From Lysobacterales bacterium (lineage in GTDB: Bacteria > Pseudomonadota > Gammaproteobacteria > Xanthomonadales > Rhodanobacteraceae), in contig JADKJL010000008.1 of NCBI GenBank assembly GCA_016721015.1, forward strand, positions 40,226 to 104,225: a stretch of 64,000 bases of DNA, in the 5' to 3' direction. The position numbers and the translations under genes are program-made. Shown one piece after another: positions 18,081 through 27,429 of this stretch. How positions within the stretch are numbered: the first letter of the stretch is position 1; each line of letters starts with the position of its first letter. Under the pieces are notes generated by a model. That model searched no databases, was not told the origin of the DNA, and saw nothing but the letters and a program-made list of their open reading frames with translations.

Positions 18081-18332
18081 ATGCCAGTCAAGTTCGACGC
18101 CGAGGAGTTCGCCAGCGCACTGCGCCAGGTCAAACCCATCGCGTCCGCATTGTCCGCGAATCCTCAACCCAAGGCTCCGCTGACCACCGAGGAGTGGCAG
18201 CAAAGCGAGGAATTCCGCCTGCGCCTGATCTCGGCCAGGACCAAGTTGAAATTGATGCGCGACCGCAGCGACGCCCTGCGTGATTCGTTGCAGCGATTCC
18301 GCGCGCAGCAAGGCACCGCCAACCGCGCCTGA
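18081..18332 (+). CDS. Hypothetical small charged protein
   Basis: An 83-residue protein I do not recognise. The N-terminus is mixed, the middle Pro-rich (NPQPKAPLTTEEW), and residues 45-80 form a strongly charged, probably helical segment rich in Arg, Lys, Asp and Glu. No cysteine, signal peptide or membrane segment. Codon use looks like the neighbours, which favours a real gene. A GAGGATCCATCC stretch before the ATG at 18081 gives a ribosome site. It may be cytoplasmic and helical; no function is proposed. Confidence 0.5.
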   Translation: MPVKFDAEEFASALRQVKPIASALSANPQPKAPLTTEEWQQSEEFRLRLISARTKLKLMRDRSDALRDSLQRFRAQQGTANRA

Positions 18333-18446
18333 TCCGCAGTGGTCCGCTGGCGTTTCCCGGGCGCCAGCCAGGCATGACTTCTGCCTCCCCGGATTTCCGG
18401 GTCGAGCAGATACAATCAAGCGATCAACCATGCCTTGGGGATCGCC

Positions 18447-21400
18447 ATGTTCGGACGCCCGTTGCTTCTGCTCGCGCTATCCTTTGCGAGCGTGGCGGCC
18501 ATTGCCCAGGTTGATCCGCACGCCTTTGACCACCTCGACTGGCGATTGGTCGGCCCGTTCCGCGGTGGCCGCGTGCTTGCCGCCGCTGGCGTGCCGGGAC
18601 AACCGCAGCATTTCTATTTCGGCTCGGTCAACGGCGGCGTCTGGGAATCCAACGATGCCGGCCGCACCTGGCAGCCGATCTTCGATGATCAGCCGATCGG
18701 CTCGATCGGCGCGCTCGCGATTGCGCCTTCTGATCCGAACGTGATCTATGTCGGCAGCGGCGAAGCCGACATGCGCTCGGACATCGCCCAGGGCGATGGC
18801 ATGTACAAGTCAATCGATGCCGGCAAGACCTGGCGAAAGATCGGGTTGGAAGATTCGCAGCAGATTGGCCGCATCATCATCGATCCCGATGACGCCAAGC
18901 GCGTCTACGTCGCCGCACTTGGCCACGCCTACGGACCAAACACGCAGCGCGGCGTATTTCGTTCGAACGACGGCGGTGCACACTGGCAAAAGATTCTCGG
19001 CAAGGATGATGCAACCGGCGCGATTGACCTCGCTTTCGAGCCAGGCAACGCCAAGGTCATCTACGCGGCGATGTGGCAGGCGCGGCGCACGCCGTGGAAT
19101 GTCTACCCGCCGGCCAGCGGCCCCGGATCGGGCCTGTACAAGTCAGTCGATGGCGGCGATTCGTGGAAGCCGGTTCGGGGCGATGGTTTTGCCGAAGGCA
19201 AAGTCGGGCGAATGGGTATCGCCGTCGCACCAAATCAGCCGAACCGCGTCTATGCCATCGTCGACGGCGACAGCGGTGGTCTGTATCGGTCGGATGATGC
19301 AGGCGCGAGCTGGAAACTCACGAGCAGCGACAATCGTATCTGGCAACGCGGCTGGTATTTCGGCCGCATCACGATTGATCCGACCAACCCCGATCGCATC
19401 TACGTAATGAACACCATCGTGCTGCGCTCCGATGATGGCGGCAGCACGTTCATTCCGCTCAAGGGCGACAACACCGGCGATGATTTCCACGACTTGTGGA
19501 TTGATCCGGCCGATCCGCAACGGCGCATTCTCGCCGTCGATCAGGGCGCCCTGGTCAGCGTCAACAGCGGTGAAACCTGGTCGAGCTGGCACAACCAGCC
19601 GACCGCGCAGATGTATCACATCATCACCGACGATCGTTTTCCGTACCGCATTTATGGCGCTCAACAGGATTCCGGCGCAATCGCATTGCCGAGTCGCGGC
19701 AACTCGCGCAACGGCATCACCATGATGCAGTTCAGCGAAGTCACCGCCGGTGGCGAATCGGGCATGATCGCACCCGATCCGCGCGACCCCGACATCATCT
19801 ACGGCGGGCGCGTCGACAAGCTCGACCTGCGCACGGAGCAGACCCGCTCGGTGGATCCGACCCTGGCCGAGCCCGATATCTATCGCAACACATGGACCTT
19901 GCCACTGGCCTTCGACGCGCGCGATCCGGCCACGCTCTACTACGGCAACCAGAAGATCTGGCGCACCCGCGATGGCGGTGAACACTGGCAGGCGATCAGT
20001 CCCGATCTGACCCGCGAGAATCCGCCCATCCCGGCCAATCTCGACAAGGTCACCGCGGCCAATAATCTCGGCAATGGCCCGCGCCGGGGTGTCGTCTATG
20101 CGATCGCCTCATCGCCACTCAAGGATCAGCGCATCTGGGCCGGTACCGATGACGGCTTGGTCTGGCGTACCGATGATGCCGGCGAACATTGGGACAATGT
20201 AACTCCAAAAGAACTTGGCGCGTGGTCGAAGGTCGGCATCATCGAGCCTTCGCATTTCGATGCCGATAGTGCCTACGTCGCGATCGACCGTCACCGCCTT
20301 GAGGATCGCAAGCCTTACCTCTATCGCACTCGCGACGCCGGGAAATCCTGGCAATTGATCGTGACCGGCATCCGCGATGGCGATTTCGTCAACGCCGTGC
20401 GCGAGGATCCAAAGCGCAAGGGCTTGCTTTACGCCGCGACCGAACTCGGCATGTACATTTCGTTCGACGATGGTGACCACTGGCAGAGCTTGCAGAAGAA
20501 CCTGCCACGCACCTCGGTCCGCGACATCGACGTGCATGGCGATGATCTCGTCATCGGCACGCATGGTCGCGGCATCTGGATCCTCGACAACATCAGCGCG
20601 CTGCGCCAGCTCGATCCATCGTCTGCATCGGCGACCCAACTGTTTGAACCGGCCACGGCAATCCGCTATCGCGAGGCCGACTTCACCGGCACGCCCTTGC
20701 CGAAAGATGAGCCGATGGCGGCGAATCCAAAGAGTGGCGCGCAGATTGACTACCGGCTCGGCAGCGACGCGAAATCACCGGTATCCCTTTCAATTCGCGC
20801 CCCTGATGGCAACGTCGTGCGCCAATGGACGAGCGCGCAGGCACCAGCAAAAGCCGATGTGTCAAAAATGGGTTCCGCCCCCGAATGGATCGAGCAGCCG
20901 ACATCGCTGGCAGCTTCGACGGGCACGCATCGTTTTATCTGGTCGCTGCACTATCCGTCGGCGACGAATAGCAAGGATCCCTATGCCGATGGCATCTGGG
21001 CTCCGCCCGGCCGGTACAAGGCAGAGTTGACTGTCGATGGGCAAACCTACGCGCAGAGTTTCACGGTCGTGGCCGATCCACGCGTCGACCTTCCTGACAG
21101 CGCCTACAAAGCGAGCTTCGCCCTTGCCCACAAGATCGAAGCACTCCAGTTGCAGGTCGGCAAGGCCAGCGAAGAGGCAGGCACACTGCGCAAATCGATG
21201 TCAGAAAAGCGTGCGTCAAAAGCCGGTGTCGCTAACCGGAAGATGCTCGATGCATTCGAAGTACGACTCAATGCAATCACCGGCAGTACACCGGCAGCCA
21301 ACCCATTCAATGCCTGGTCGGTTCCACCGAAATCCATCCAGAGTCTGACCTGGCTGGATCGCGCACTTGGCCAGTTGCTCGCCGCCGTGGATGGTGCCGA

Positions 21401-21509
21401 TGCGATGCCTTCGCCGGATTCGCAAACTGGATACGCAAAGCTTGCAGAGCTGGTGGACACGACACTCGCGGAGTGGAATCGAGTGAGTGCTGACAAGCCA
21501 GCACCCTAG
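18447..21509 (+). CDS. Secreted BNR/Asp-box repeat protein (sortilin/YVTN-type propeller)
   Basis: A 1020-residue exported protein with a signal peptide (MFGRPLLLLALSFASVAAIA) and at least ten Asp-box repeats of the S-x-D-x-G-x-[TSH]-W type, such as SNDAGRTW, SIDAGKTW, SNDGGAHW, SVDGGDSW, SDDAGASW, TRDGGEHW and TDDAGEHW. These build one or two beta-propellers up to about residue 700. The C-terminal part holds a beta-rich region and a helical segment. Such proteins are often labelled glycosyl hydrolases, but I see no catalytic signature. The ATG at 18447 follows GGGGATCGCC. The stop codon TAG lies in the CTAG that flanks the following mobile element. No NGF-type tail is present. Confidence 0.82.
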   Translation: MFGRPLLLLALSFASVAAIAQVDPHAFDHLDWRLVGPFRGGRVLAAAGVPGQPQHFYFGSVNGGVWESNDAGRTWQPIFDDQPIGSIGALAIAPSDPNVIYVGSGEADMRSDIAQGDGMYKSIDAGKTWRKIGLEDSQQIGRIIIDPDDAKRVYVAALGHAYGPNTQRGVFRSNDGGAHWQKILGKDDATGAIDLAFEPGNAKVIYAAMWQARRTPWNVYPPASGPGSGLYKSVDGGDSWKPVRGDGFAEGKVGRMGIAVAPNQPNRVYAIVDGDSGGLYRSDDAGASWKLTSSDNRIWQRGWYFGRITIDPTNPDRIYVMNTIVLRSDDGGSTFIPLKGDNTGDDFHDLWIDPADPQRRILAVDQGALVSVNSGETWSSWHNQPTAQMYHIITDDRFPYRIYGAQQDSGAIALPSRGNSRNGITMMQFSEVTAGGESGMIAPDPRDPDIIYGGRVDKLDLRTEQTRSVDPTLAEPDIYRNTWTLPLAFDARDPATLYYGNQKIWRTRDGGEHWQAISPDLTRENPPIPANLDKVTAANNLGNGPRRGVVYAIASSPLKDQRIWAGTDDGLVWRTDDAGEHWDNVTPKELGAWSKVGIIEPSHFDADSAYVAIDRHRLEDRKPYLYRTRDAGKSWQLIVTGIRDGDFVNAVREDPKRKGLLYAATELGMYISFDDGDHWQSLQKNLPRTSVRDIDVHGDDLVIGTHGRGIWILDNISALRQLDPSSASATQLFEPATAIRYREADFTGTPLPKDEPMAANPKSGAQIDYRLGSDAKSPVSLSIRAPDGNVVRQWTSAQAPAKADVSKMGSAPEWIEQPTSLAASTGTHRFIWSLHYPSATNSKDPYADGIWAPPGRYKAELTVDGQTYAQSFTVVADPRVDLPDSAYKASFALAHKIEALQLQVGKASEEAGTLRKSMSEKRASKAGVANRKMLDAFEVRLNAITGSTPAANPFNAWSVPPKSIQSLTWLDRALGQLLAAVDGADAMPSPDSQTGYAKLAELVDTTLAEWNRVSADKPAP

Positions 21510-21792
21510 GGCAACGCTGATTAAGTGGCGCAACCGTCACGACACCTGTCTGCGTGCAGATCGCGGCGCGCTGACGCAGATGGACTGGCCGTCCTTCAAG
21601 GCAGCGCAACAAAGAAATGCGCGCAGACAGGTATCGCCTAACCGATTGTTTTTACTAAAACAGGTGGCATTCAGAAGGTCCGCCAGCCGCACTGCGCGGC
21701 TCGTCAAGGCAACCAGCCTTCACTTCGCCACGCAGCACGACTGGCGAACCTTCTGAATGCCATGACGGTTGTGCCACTTAATCAGCGTTGCC
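21510..21792. mobile_element. Nonautonomous element with 30-bp terminal repeats flanked by CTAG
   Basis: A 283-bp element with terminal inverted repeats of 30 bp beginning GGCAACGCTGATTAAGTGG (21510-21539 and 21763-21792, one mismatch). Both outer flanks read CTAG (21506-21509 and 21793-21796), which fits a 4-bp target duplication of the YTAR kind used by IS5-type elements; the family assignment is inferred. A second inverted pair of 22 bp (21665-21686 and 21741-21762, one mismatch) is nested inside and abuts the right terminal repeat. No transposase is encoded. The left CTAG contains the stop codon of the BNR-repeat gene. Confidence 0.8.
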
Positions 21793-21796
21793 CTAG

Positions 21797-21916
21797 ATTG
21801 GGCTGAGCCTCAGCGAAGCCCAACATCGCGCGATTTTTCGCCGAAGAGGATGACCGATGCCGGGGTTCGCTGCTTTACGTAGGTTGGGCTGAGCGCAAGC
21901 GAAGCCCAACATCGCG
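21797..21916. repeat. Two REP hairpins downstream of the RAYT gene
   Basis: Two copies of a REP-type element with stem GTTGGGCT/AGCCCAAC: one at about 21797-21832 (inner loop gagcctcagcg) and one at 21883-21910 (inner loop gagcgcaagcg), both followed by atcgcg. The second overlaps the last codons of the RAYT gene. They belong to the same family as the array at 22491-23336 and the single copy at 31405. Confidence 0.85.
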
Positions 21917-22444
21917 AATTGCATCCGGGCCTGCCGCAATCGATTCCGGATCACACGCCCATTCACTCGACACAATACCCGCGCGAACGTACCGGTGGAT
22001 CGATGACCAAGGCCAATCCGTGGCCTTTTCTGCATGTCCGTGCTTGACGGGGTTGATATGCACGTAATCAACGTGGCGCGCCAGATCGTCTTCATCTCGA
22101 ATCAGATGCTCCCAATAACGGCGCTGCCAGATGCCTCGCTCACGCTTGCTTTTTCGACTGGTGGAGATTCGTTCGCCTTTCACAATGGAGCGCGAGAAAC
22201 CCGACTTGATAAGCATCCATCGCAATGCGTAGTCATCGTCGTCATGCGGCAGGCTCCAAACCGCATGCAGATGATCCGGCAGCACGACCCAGGCGTCGAT
22301 TCGAAACGGGTGGCGTTGCATGACGTGGGTCACACTTGCGCGCAACGACGCCACGTTGTCCACAAGTAATTCGCTTTGTCGGTCGGCAAGATTGACCGTG
22401 AAGAAATACGTCCCTCCGGAGACAACGGTGCGCCGATACTTCAC
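21875..22444 (-). CDS. REP-associated tyrosine transposase (RAYT)
   Basis: A 189-residue member of the Y1 transposase (IS200-like) superfamily of the REP-associated type. The HUH metal-binding motif is in LPDHLHAVW, the catalytic tyrosine region is in HVDYVHINPVKHG, and WPWSSIHRYV is typical of RAYTs. RAYT proteins nick and move REP sequences as single strands. It sits between single REP hairpins on its 3' side and a long REP array on its 5' side, the normal context. The last residues (GLRLRSAQPT) are encoded by a REP element, so the natural C-terminus may have been altered when that REP inserted. Confidence 0.92.
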   Translation of the reverse strand: MKYRRTVVSGGTYFFTVNLADRQSELLVDNVASLRASVTHVMQRHPFRIDAWVVLPDHLHAVWSLPHDDDDYALRWMLIKSGFSRSIVKGERISTSRKSKRERGIWQRRYWEHLIRDEDDLARHVDYVHINPVKHGHAEKATDWPWSSIHRYVRAGIVSSEWACDPESIAAGPDAIRDVGLRLRSAQPT

Positions 22445-22490
22445 GATGCCTTCCTTGGTCAGCCGACCATTTCATGGTGTCATATTTACC

Positions 22491-23336
22491 GATGTTGGGC
22501 TTCGCATACGCTCAGCGCCAACCTACAACCGCGGGCGTCACCCGTCCCGCCGCGTGCGCCGAATGCAGACGGTAGGGTGGTGCTGAGCACCAGCGAAGCC
22601 CAGGGTCGGAATATCCATCCAAGGCGAATACCTGATTCGCCACCGGAGGGCGTGCCGACGATGGCGAGGCTCTCGATGTTGGGCTTCGCATACGCTCAGC
22701 GCCAACCTACAACCGCGGGCGTCACCCATCAGGCCGCGTGCGCCGAATGCAGACGGTAGGCTGGTGCTGAGCACCAGCGAAGCCCAGGGTCGGAATATCC
22801 ATCCAAGGCGAATACCTGATTCGCCACCGGAGGGCGTGCCGACGATGGCGAGGCTCTCGATGTTGGGCTTCGCATACGCTCAGCGCCAACCTACAAGCGC
22901 GGGCGTCACCCATCCCGCCGCGTGGGCCGAATGCAGACGGTAGGCTGGTGCTGAGCACCAGCGAAGCCCAGGGTCGGAATATCCATCCAAGGCGAATACC
23001 TGATTCGCCACCGGAGGGCGTGCCGACGATGGCAGAGCTCTCGATGTTGGGCTTCGCATACGCTCAGCGCCAACCTACAAGCGCGGGCGTCACCCATCCC
23101 GCCGCGTGGGCCGAATGCAGACGGTAGGCTGGTGCTGAGCACCAGCGAAGCCCAGCGTCAGAATATCCATCCAAGGCGAATACCTGATTCGCCACCGGAG
23201 GGCGTGCCGACGATGGCAGAGCTCTCGATGTTGGGCTTCGCATACGCTCAGCGCCAACCTACAACCGCGGGCGTCACCCATCCGGCCGCGTCGGCCGAAT
23301 GCAGACGGTAGGCTGGCGCTAAGCCCAACCTACGCA
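22491..23336. repeat. Tandem array of 184-bp REP-containing units (about 4.6 copies)
   Basis: Units start with gatgttgggcttcgcat at 22491, 22675, 22859, 23043 and 23227, an exact 184-bp period; the fifth is cut short at about 23336. Each unit carries two oppositely oriented REP-type hairpins (ttgggcttcgcatacgctca and gctgagcaccagcgaagccc) joined by two conserved spacers, so each is a BIME-like pair. Units differ by only a few bases, including cgaggctctcg against cagagctctcg. Open frames across the array repeat every 184 bp and are not genes. The array lies upstream of the RAYT gene. Confidence 0.95.
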
Positions 23337-23409
23337 AGATAGCGACACTCGACGAATCAAAGATCATCAAAACCTATGTCAGATCTCAGCGGCGTCACCT
23401 GAGGTCGCC

Positions 23410-25869
23410 CTAGTCAAAACCGTCGGCAAAGATCCGGTCGAGCTGACTGGCGCGGCATTGCGCGTCGCCGGATTCAACGACGATGTTGTCGATGGCCCAG
23501 CCACTGTTGGTGACGCCGGAATCGCTGGTCAGACGGAAGCGCAGCCTCAGGTCGGCGAGATTGTCGGTCGAGGCTGGCAATGCGATGCGGTTATTTTGCC
23601 AGGTTGTGCGACCCGAGCATTGATAGAGCGATGACCAACTCGCGCCGCCATTGATCGAGATCTCGACATTGCCGAAGTCGTAGCCGGCCTCGGTGTCGCA
23701 GCGATCATCAAAGCGCAGCACACTCTGGGCATGGCCAATCAGATCGATTGAACGCGACAGGCTTTTATTCACGCTGTTGCCATAGCTTGGCGTAGCCCAG
23801 ACAAAGCTGGTATTGCCGATCGTGGAGTTGTTGCGCACCCAGGGCGCCTCCGCAGTCCAGCCATTGGTTCCCGATTCCACACTGTCATCGAACGCCTTGC
23901 AGGTATTGAGCAAGGAGAAATCGCGAATCTGGGCAGCGCCAGCGACCAGGGCCACGCCCGTCAGATCCTCCGACAGGTATCCCGGCGGTGCATCGACATG
24001 GATATCGACCGTACCTCCGTGCATCGGGCGTTGGTAGTTGCCATTGCCGGCATCACTGATCGTGCTGCGGTTTTCGCCGCTGACCGGGTTGCTGACCCGG
24101 ATGCCCGCCGCCAGCGGCACACCACCCAGGCGCGCCGTGATCGTTCCGCTCAAGCTGGCAATCTCACTGGGCTGGGCGACATCGATGAAGACCGCGTTCG
24201 GACTGCCGAGCTCACCCGAGGCATCCTTTCCCTGCACAAACAGCAGATGTTTGCCGCTGCCCAGGCCATTGGTGGCGATCGCGCCCTGCACATTCTCCGC
24301 CTTGCTGTCGAACGCACCGTCACTCGCAACGAGCGCGGCGATCGGCAACGCGCCTTCCCACGGCAGGCCGTCAAGATAGACCGCTGCTGCCGTGATGTTC
24401 TGGGCGGCCTCTGTACCATTGCTCTGGTTGAAGCGGGTGTCATCGATGCGCGCACTCACGCTGACCGGTGATCCGGCAACAATCAGATCCGGACTGGCCG
24501 CGAGTGCGGTGACATCCGGTCCGCTGGGCAGCCGGTACGGTGCGTGCAGGCTGCGGGCGGCGTATCTCAGGGCGGCCAGATTGTCGGGAATGGTCTTGCT
24601 GGCCAGCATCGAACAGGATTCAAAGAAGGCCTGATCCAGCTCGAAGGTATAAGCGGGGACACCAAGCAAGCCATAGAAGCTGTCGTCGGTAGTGCCATCG
24701 GTGGGATACAACGTATCGGATTGTTCCGGCGAGTATTGATTGAACCAGGCCAGGCGTCGGCCAAATGCCTGCAGGGCCGGGCCGTTCGGTGCCGCGCTTG
24801 AGGTATCGCCCCAGGACCACAGCACGAGCTGGGCATAGCTGTGTATGTCGAAGAAAATCCCGGCATAGTCGTCCGGTGCCGGGCTGCCGCCATCGCCGCC
24901 GACATTGCCCGGAGCCATCGGGCCGACACGCCGATCAGGCAGGACACCGCCGACGCAGATTCCATCATTGCTGCAGGTGCCGGCAATGTAGCGGACCAGA
25001 TTGTCGGTCTCCGGCTCGGACATGCGGGTCGGGCCGCGGTAGGTTTCGTTGCAGATCGAGCCACTCGAGCCGCCGTTGCCCGGCACGATGTTCCAGTGGA
25101 ACGGGAAATTTCTATTCAGATCGATTCCCGAATTGTTGGAGTTGGTATTGCAGGTGGCAGTCGCCGCATTCGTGTTCTTGCGCCACAAAATTCCCGATTC
25201 GGCTTTCTTGCGGCCGTCCGGATTGGCCTGCAGGATCAGATGGAAGTTTTCGTGATCGACCAGCCAGGTCGCTTCCGGATCGCTGCCGTAGTTGTCGAGC
25301 AGCCATTCGGCGAAGTGCGTGGTGACTTCGGCCGGCGCATATTCGCGGGCATGGATCGAACTGGTGACGACCATGTTCGGCTTGTCCGGGATCGTCGCAT
25401 CGGTGGCCGAGTTGCCTATGCGCAAGACCCGCATCGAATAGCCCTGACTCGAATTCTGCGTGCGCTGCCAGCTCGGGCCGATATCGATGACCTGGGCCAG
25501 GGTCGGGTGCGCGGCAGCCAACTGATCCATCGTCGTATAGGTCTCCTCGACCGTGCGATAGCAGGCGTAGGCGGGAATACCGCTGCGCGCCTCGCTGAAT
25601 GCCTCGGCGTAGAAGGTGCGCATGTTGGCCGTGGTGGCCATGTCGATGCGGTAGTCGACGCCAAGGTCTCCAAGCACGGCGAGCTGGGCGTCATCGGCGA
25701 TCAGACTGACCGTGTGATGCTTGCGATCGATTTTCAGATGCTGGAAATGCGGAGCGATCCGGGCCAGATCGGCGGGCGACTGCCAGGTCGCGTCGATCGC
25801 CCAATCATCAGCCGAGGCAGGGGTCGAGAGACTGGCTGCGAAGACCGCAAGAACCAACAGGATGCGCAT
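23410..25869 (-). CDS. Secreted M14 zinc carboxypeptidase with C-terminal jelly-roll domain
   Basis: An 819-residue exported metallopeptidase. The signal peptide (residues 1-20) is followed by a propeptide-like region and the M14 catalytic domain from about residue 105. Zinc ligands are His173 and Glu176 in SIHAREYAP and a later His in FFDIHSYAQ. GIDLNRNFPFHW is the substrate Arg/Asn motif, and the catalytic Glu is probably in YTFELDQAF. A middle beta domain (about 430-600) precedes a jelly-roll domain near 650-800 (WAIDNIVVES), as in other secreted peptidases. It ends SQLDRIFADGFD, the shared tail. Probably a nutrient-scavenging carboxypeptidase outside the cell. Confidence 0.9.
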   Translation of the reverse strand: MRILLVLAVFAASLSTPASADDWAIDATWQSPADLARIAPHFQHLKIDRKHHTVSLIADDAQLAVLGDLGVDYRIDMATTANMRTFYAEAFSEARSGIPAYACYRTVEETYTTMDQLAAAHPTLAQVIDIGPSWQRTQNSSQGYSMRVLRIGNSATDATIPDKPNMVVTSSIHAREYAPAEVTTHFAEWLLDNYGSDPEATWLVDHENFHLILQANPDGRKKAESGILWRKNTNAATATCNTNSNNSGIDLNRNFPFHWNIVPGNGGSSGSICNETYRGPTRMSEPETDNLVRYIAGTCSNDGICVGGVLPDRRVGPMAPGNVGGDGGSPAPDDYAGIFFDIHSYAQLVLWSWGDTSSAAPNGPALQAFGRRLAWFNQYSPEQSDTLYPTDGTTDDSFYGLLGVPAYTFELDQAFFESCSMLASKTIPDNLAALRYAARSLHAPYRLPSGPDVTALAASPDLIVAGSPVSVSARIDDTRFNQSNGTEAAQNITAAAVYLDGLPWEGALPIAALVASDGAFDSKAENVQGAIATNGLGSGKHLLFVQGKDASGELGSPNAVFIDVAQPSEIASLSGTITARLGGVPLAAGIRVSNPVSGENRSTISDAGNGNYQRPMHGGTVDIHVDAPPGYLSEDLTGVALVAGAAQIRDFSLLNTCKAFDDSVESGTNGWTAEAPWVRNNSTIGNTSFVWATPSYGNSVNKSLSRSIDLIGHAQSVLRFDDRCDTEAGYDFGNVEISINGGASWSSLYQCSGRTTWQNNRIALPASTDNLADLRLRFRLTSDSGVTNSGWAIDNIVVESGDAQCRASQLDRIFADGFD

Positions 25870-25960
25870 GAGAGGGTTTCCGGGCGGGCCAAACCGCGCA
25901 TCTTATCAGCCACCCGCCCGGATTTTCTGTCGACCCGATGGGATTGGGGAAAGCCTGAGA

Positions 25961-27343
25961 TCAGTCGAAGCCGTTCTTGAAAATCAGATCGACATTGATC
26001 CGGGCCAGACAGGAAGGGCTCGAACTCGCCCGTTGCTGCACGTGGGCGAACATGCGCGAAGGTACCCGCTCTGGTGCGACGCCATAGGGATGTCCCGTGC
26101 CGAAAGTCAGCGTTGTATTGCTGAATCCACCCGGGAGCAGATGGCAGTAGCTCATGATCGTTCCACTGCCCACGCCTTGCGGCCCCGGCAGCGAGGTTGC
26201 ACCCGCGTAGCACCCATTTCCAGAGTTGGAACATTGGTCGATCGGCGATGCATTTCCGCCAATATTGTTGTAGCAATGAGTATGCGGCGAATTGAAATTG
26301 TGTCCAATTTCATGAGCAACTGAATCAACATCCCAGATCACGCTGGGATTCGCTGCATTGAAGTTCCCGGAAATTCCTTCGGTGGTGCCATAGCCGCCAC
26401 CGTAATTTGCGGAATCAGAGAGCCCCGGGCAAGTTGTCGTTGTTTCCCCTACCTGCACGAGCGTGGCGGTAAATGGGCCGCTGCAAAGCACGCCGATCCA
26501 TGCGATCCCGGCAGTTGTGGTCTTGCCGCTGAGGAAATGCATCGTCGTCCGCGAAGTTGCCGCCTGATTGTCGTTCCAGTACTTGCCGGACTCAAGCATC
26601 AGGCACGCAGGCTTGGTTTGCACGAACGGATCGGGCGACGCCCACAGGCGGAGGAAAGAAACCTGCATGTTGGTTTGCACTTCAGCATCGTAGATGGTCG
26701 AGATGAAGCCGATCAGGCTGCCGACATAGTTCGTTGCGGTGATCGTATTGCCCGAAAAGCGTGCCAGGTATTCATTGTCTGTCTCGATCGCGATGCGCGC
26801 GGTGTAGGGCGCGGCCAGCGCTGACGAGGGAGCTACTCGCGGCTCATCGGCATTGCTCGCCTGACTGCGCTCCATGTCGCCGATGGATTGGTCGTTCTCG
26901 CACTGAAAACTTCTTGCAGCGCCTGAACTCGTGTCGATGGCGTGCAAGCGCAAACTGCCATCGCCGCCGAACTTCAGCTGCTGAAACCCTGCGTTGTCCT
27001 GGATCAGGCCAAATTCCTCGCCGTTGTCCGGAATCGCGAGGATGCCGTTCATCTGCGTGCCCTGGACGCGGAAATAGCGCGTATTCGGGAGCGCAGCGTG
27101 CTCTTGCTTTCCATCCGCGCCGACGATGATCAACTCGGCATCCTGGGTGAATACCTGCATCGGCTGGATTTCGAGCGCGATATCCGAATCGCCATCACGA
27201 TGGACGTTCAAGCTGAGGGCCCTGGTTGAATCAGGTGCCTGTGCGAGTAGTTGGTCGCGCGCAACCTGGCCAGCAGCCAGTGCATGGCTGGCGCCAATGC
27301 ACAAAGCGATCCCGGTCGTCGCCATGACAAGAATAGGGCGCAT
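25961..27343 (-). CDS. Secreted zinc metalloprotease, reprolysin-like (M12 clan)
   Basis: A 460-residue exported metzincin. A signal peptide of about 24 residues (ending ASHALAAG) precedes a propeptide-like beta domain. The catalytic domain begins near residue 180, and the zinc motif HEIGHNFNSPHTH gives His344, Glu345, His348 and third ligand His354, with the Met-turn in GTIMSYCH. Several cysteines suggest disulfides and export. It ends NVDLIFKNGFD, the shared tail. The start follows AGGAAAAATCCC. It lies 91 bases upstream of the M14 gene on the same strand; both probably digest extracellular protein and may be co-expressed. Confidence 0.9.
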   Translation of the reverse strand: MRPILVMATTGIALCIGASHALAAGQVARDQLLAQAPDSTRALSLNVHRDGDSDIALEIQPMQVFTQDAELIIVGADGKQEHAALPNTRYFRVQGTQMNGILAIPDNGEEFGLIQDNAGFQQLKFGGDGSLRLHAIDTSSGAARSFQCENDQSIGDMERSQASNADEPRVAPSSALAAPYTARIAIETDNEYLARFSGNTITATNYVGSLIGFISTIYDAEVQTNMQVSFLRLWASPDPFVQTKPACLMLESGKYWNDNQAATSRTTMHFLSGKTTTAGIAWIGVLCSGPFTATLVQVGETTTTCPGLSDSANYGGGYGTTEGISGNFNAANPSVIWDVDSVAHEIGHNFNSPHTHCYNNIGGNASPIDQCSNSGNGCYAGATSLPGPQGVGSGTIMSYCHLLPGGFSNTTLTFGTGHPYGVAPERVPSRMFAHVQQRASSSPSCLARINVDLIFKNGFD

Positions 27344-27429
27344 GGGATTTTTCCTGCGTAATCGTGAATGCGGTGTAGTCGCGTCCAGTGTCGGTGAAGT
27401 GGGCGTTGCAGACTGTGAACCGACGCTGC

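Noticed and set aside
22538..23281. Four similar minus-strand frames of about 78 codons
   Set aside because: They recur every 184 bases and are the REP array read through; not genes.
22491..23336. Possible CRISPR array
   Set aside because: The 184-bp unit is conserved throughout, with no short repeat and variable spacer, and no cas genes occur nearby.
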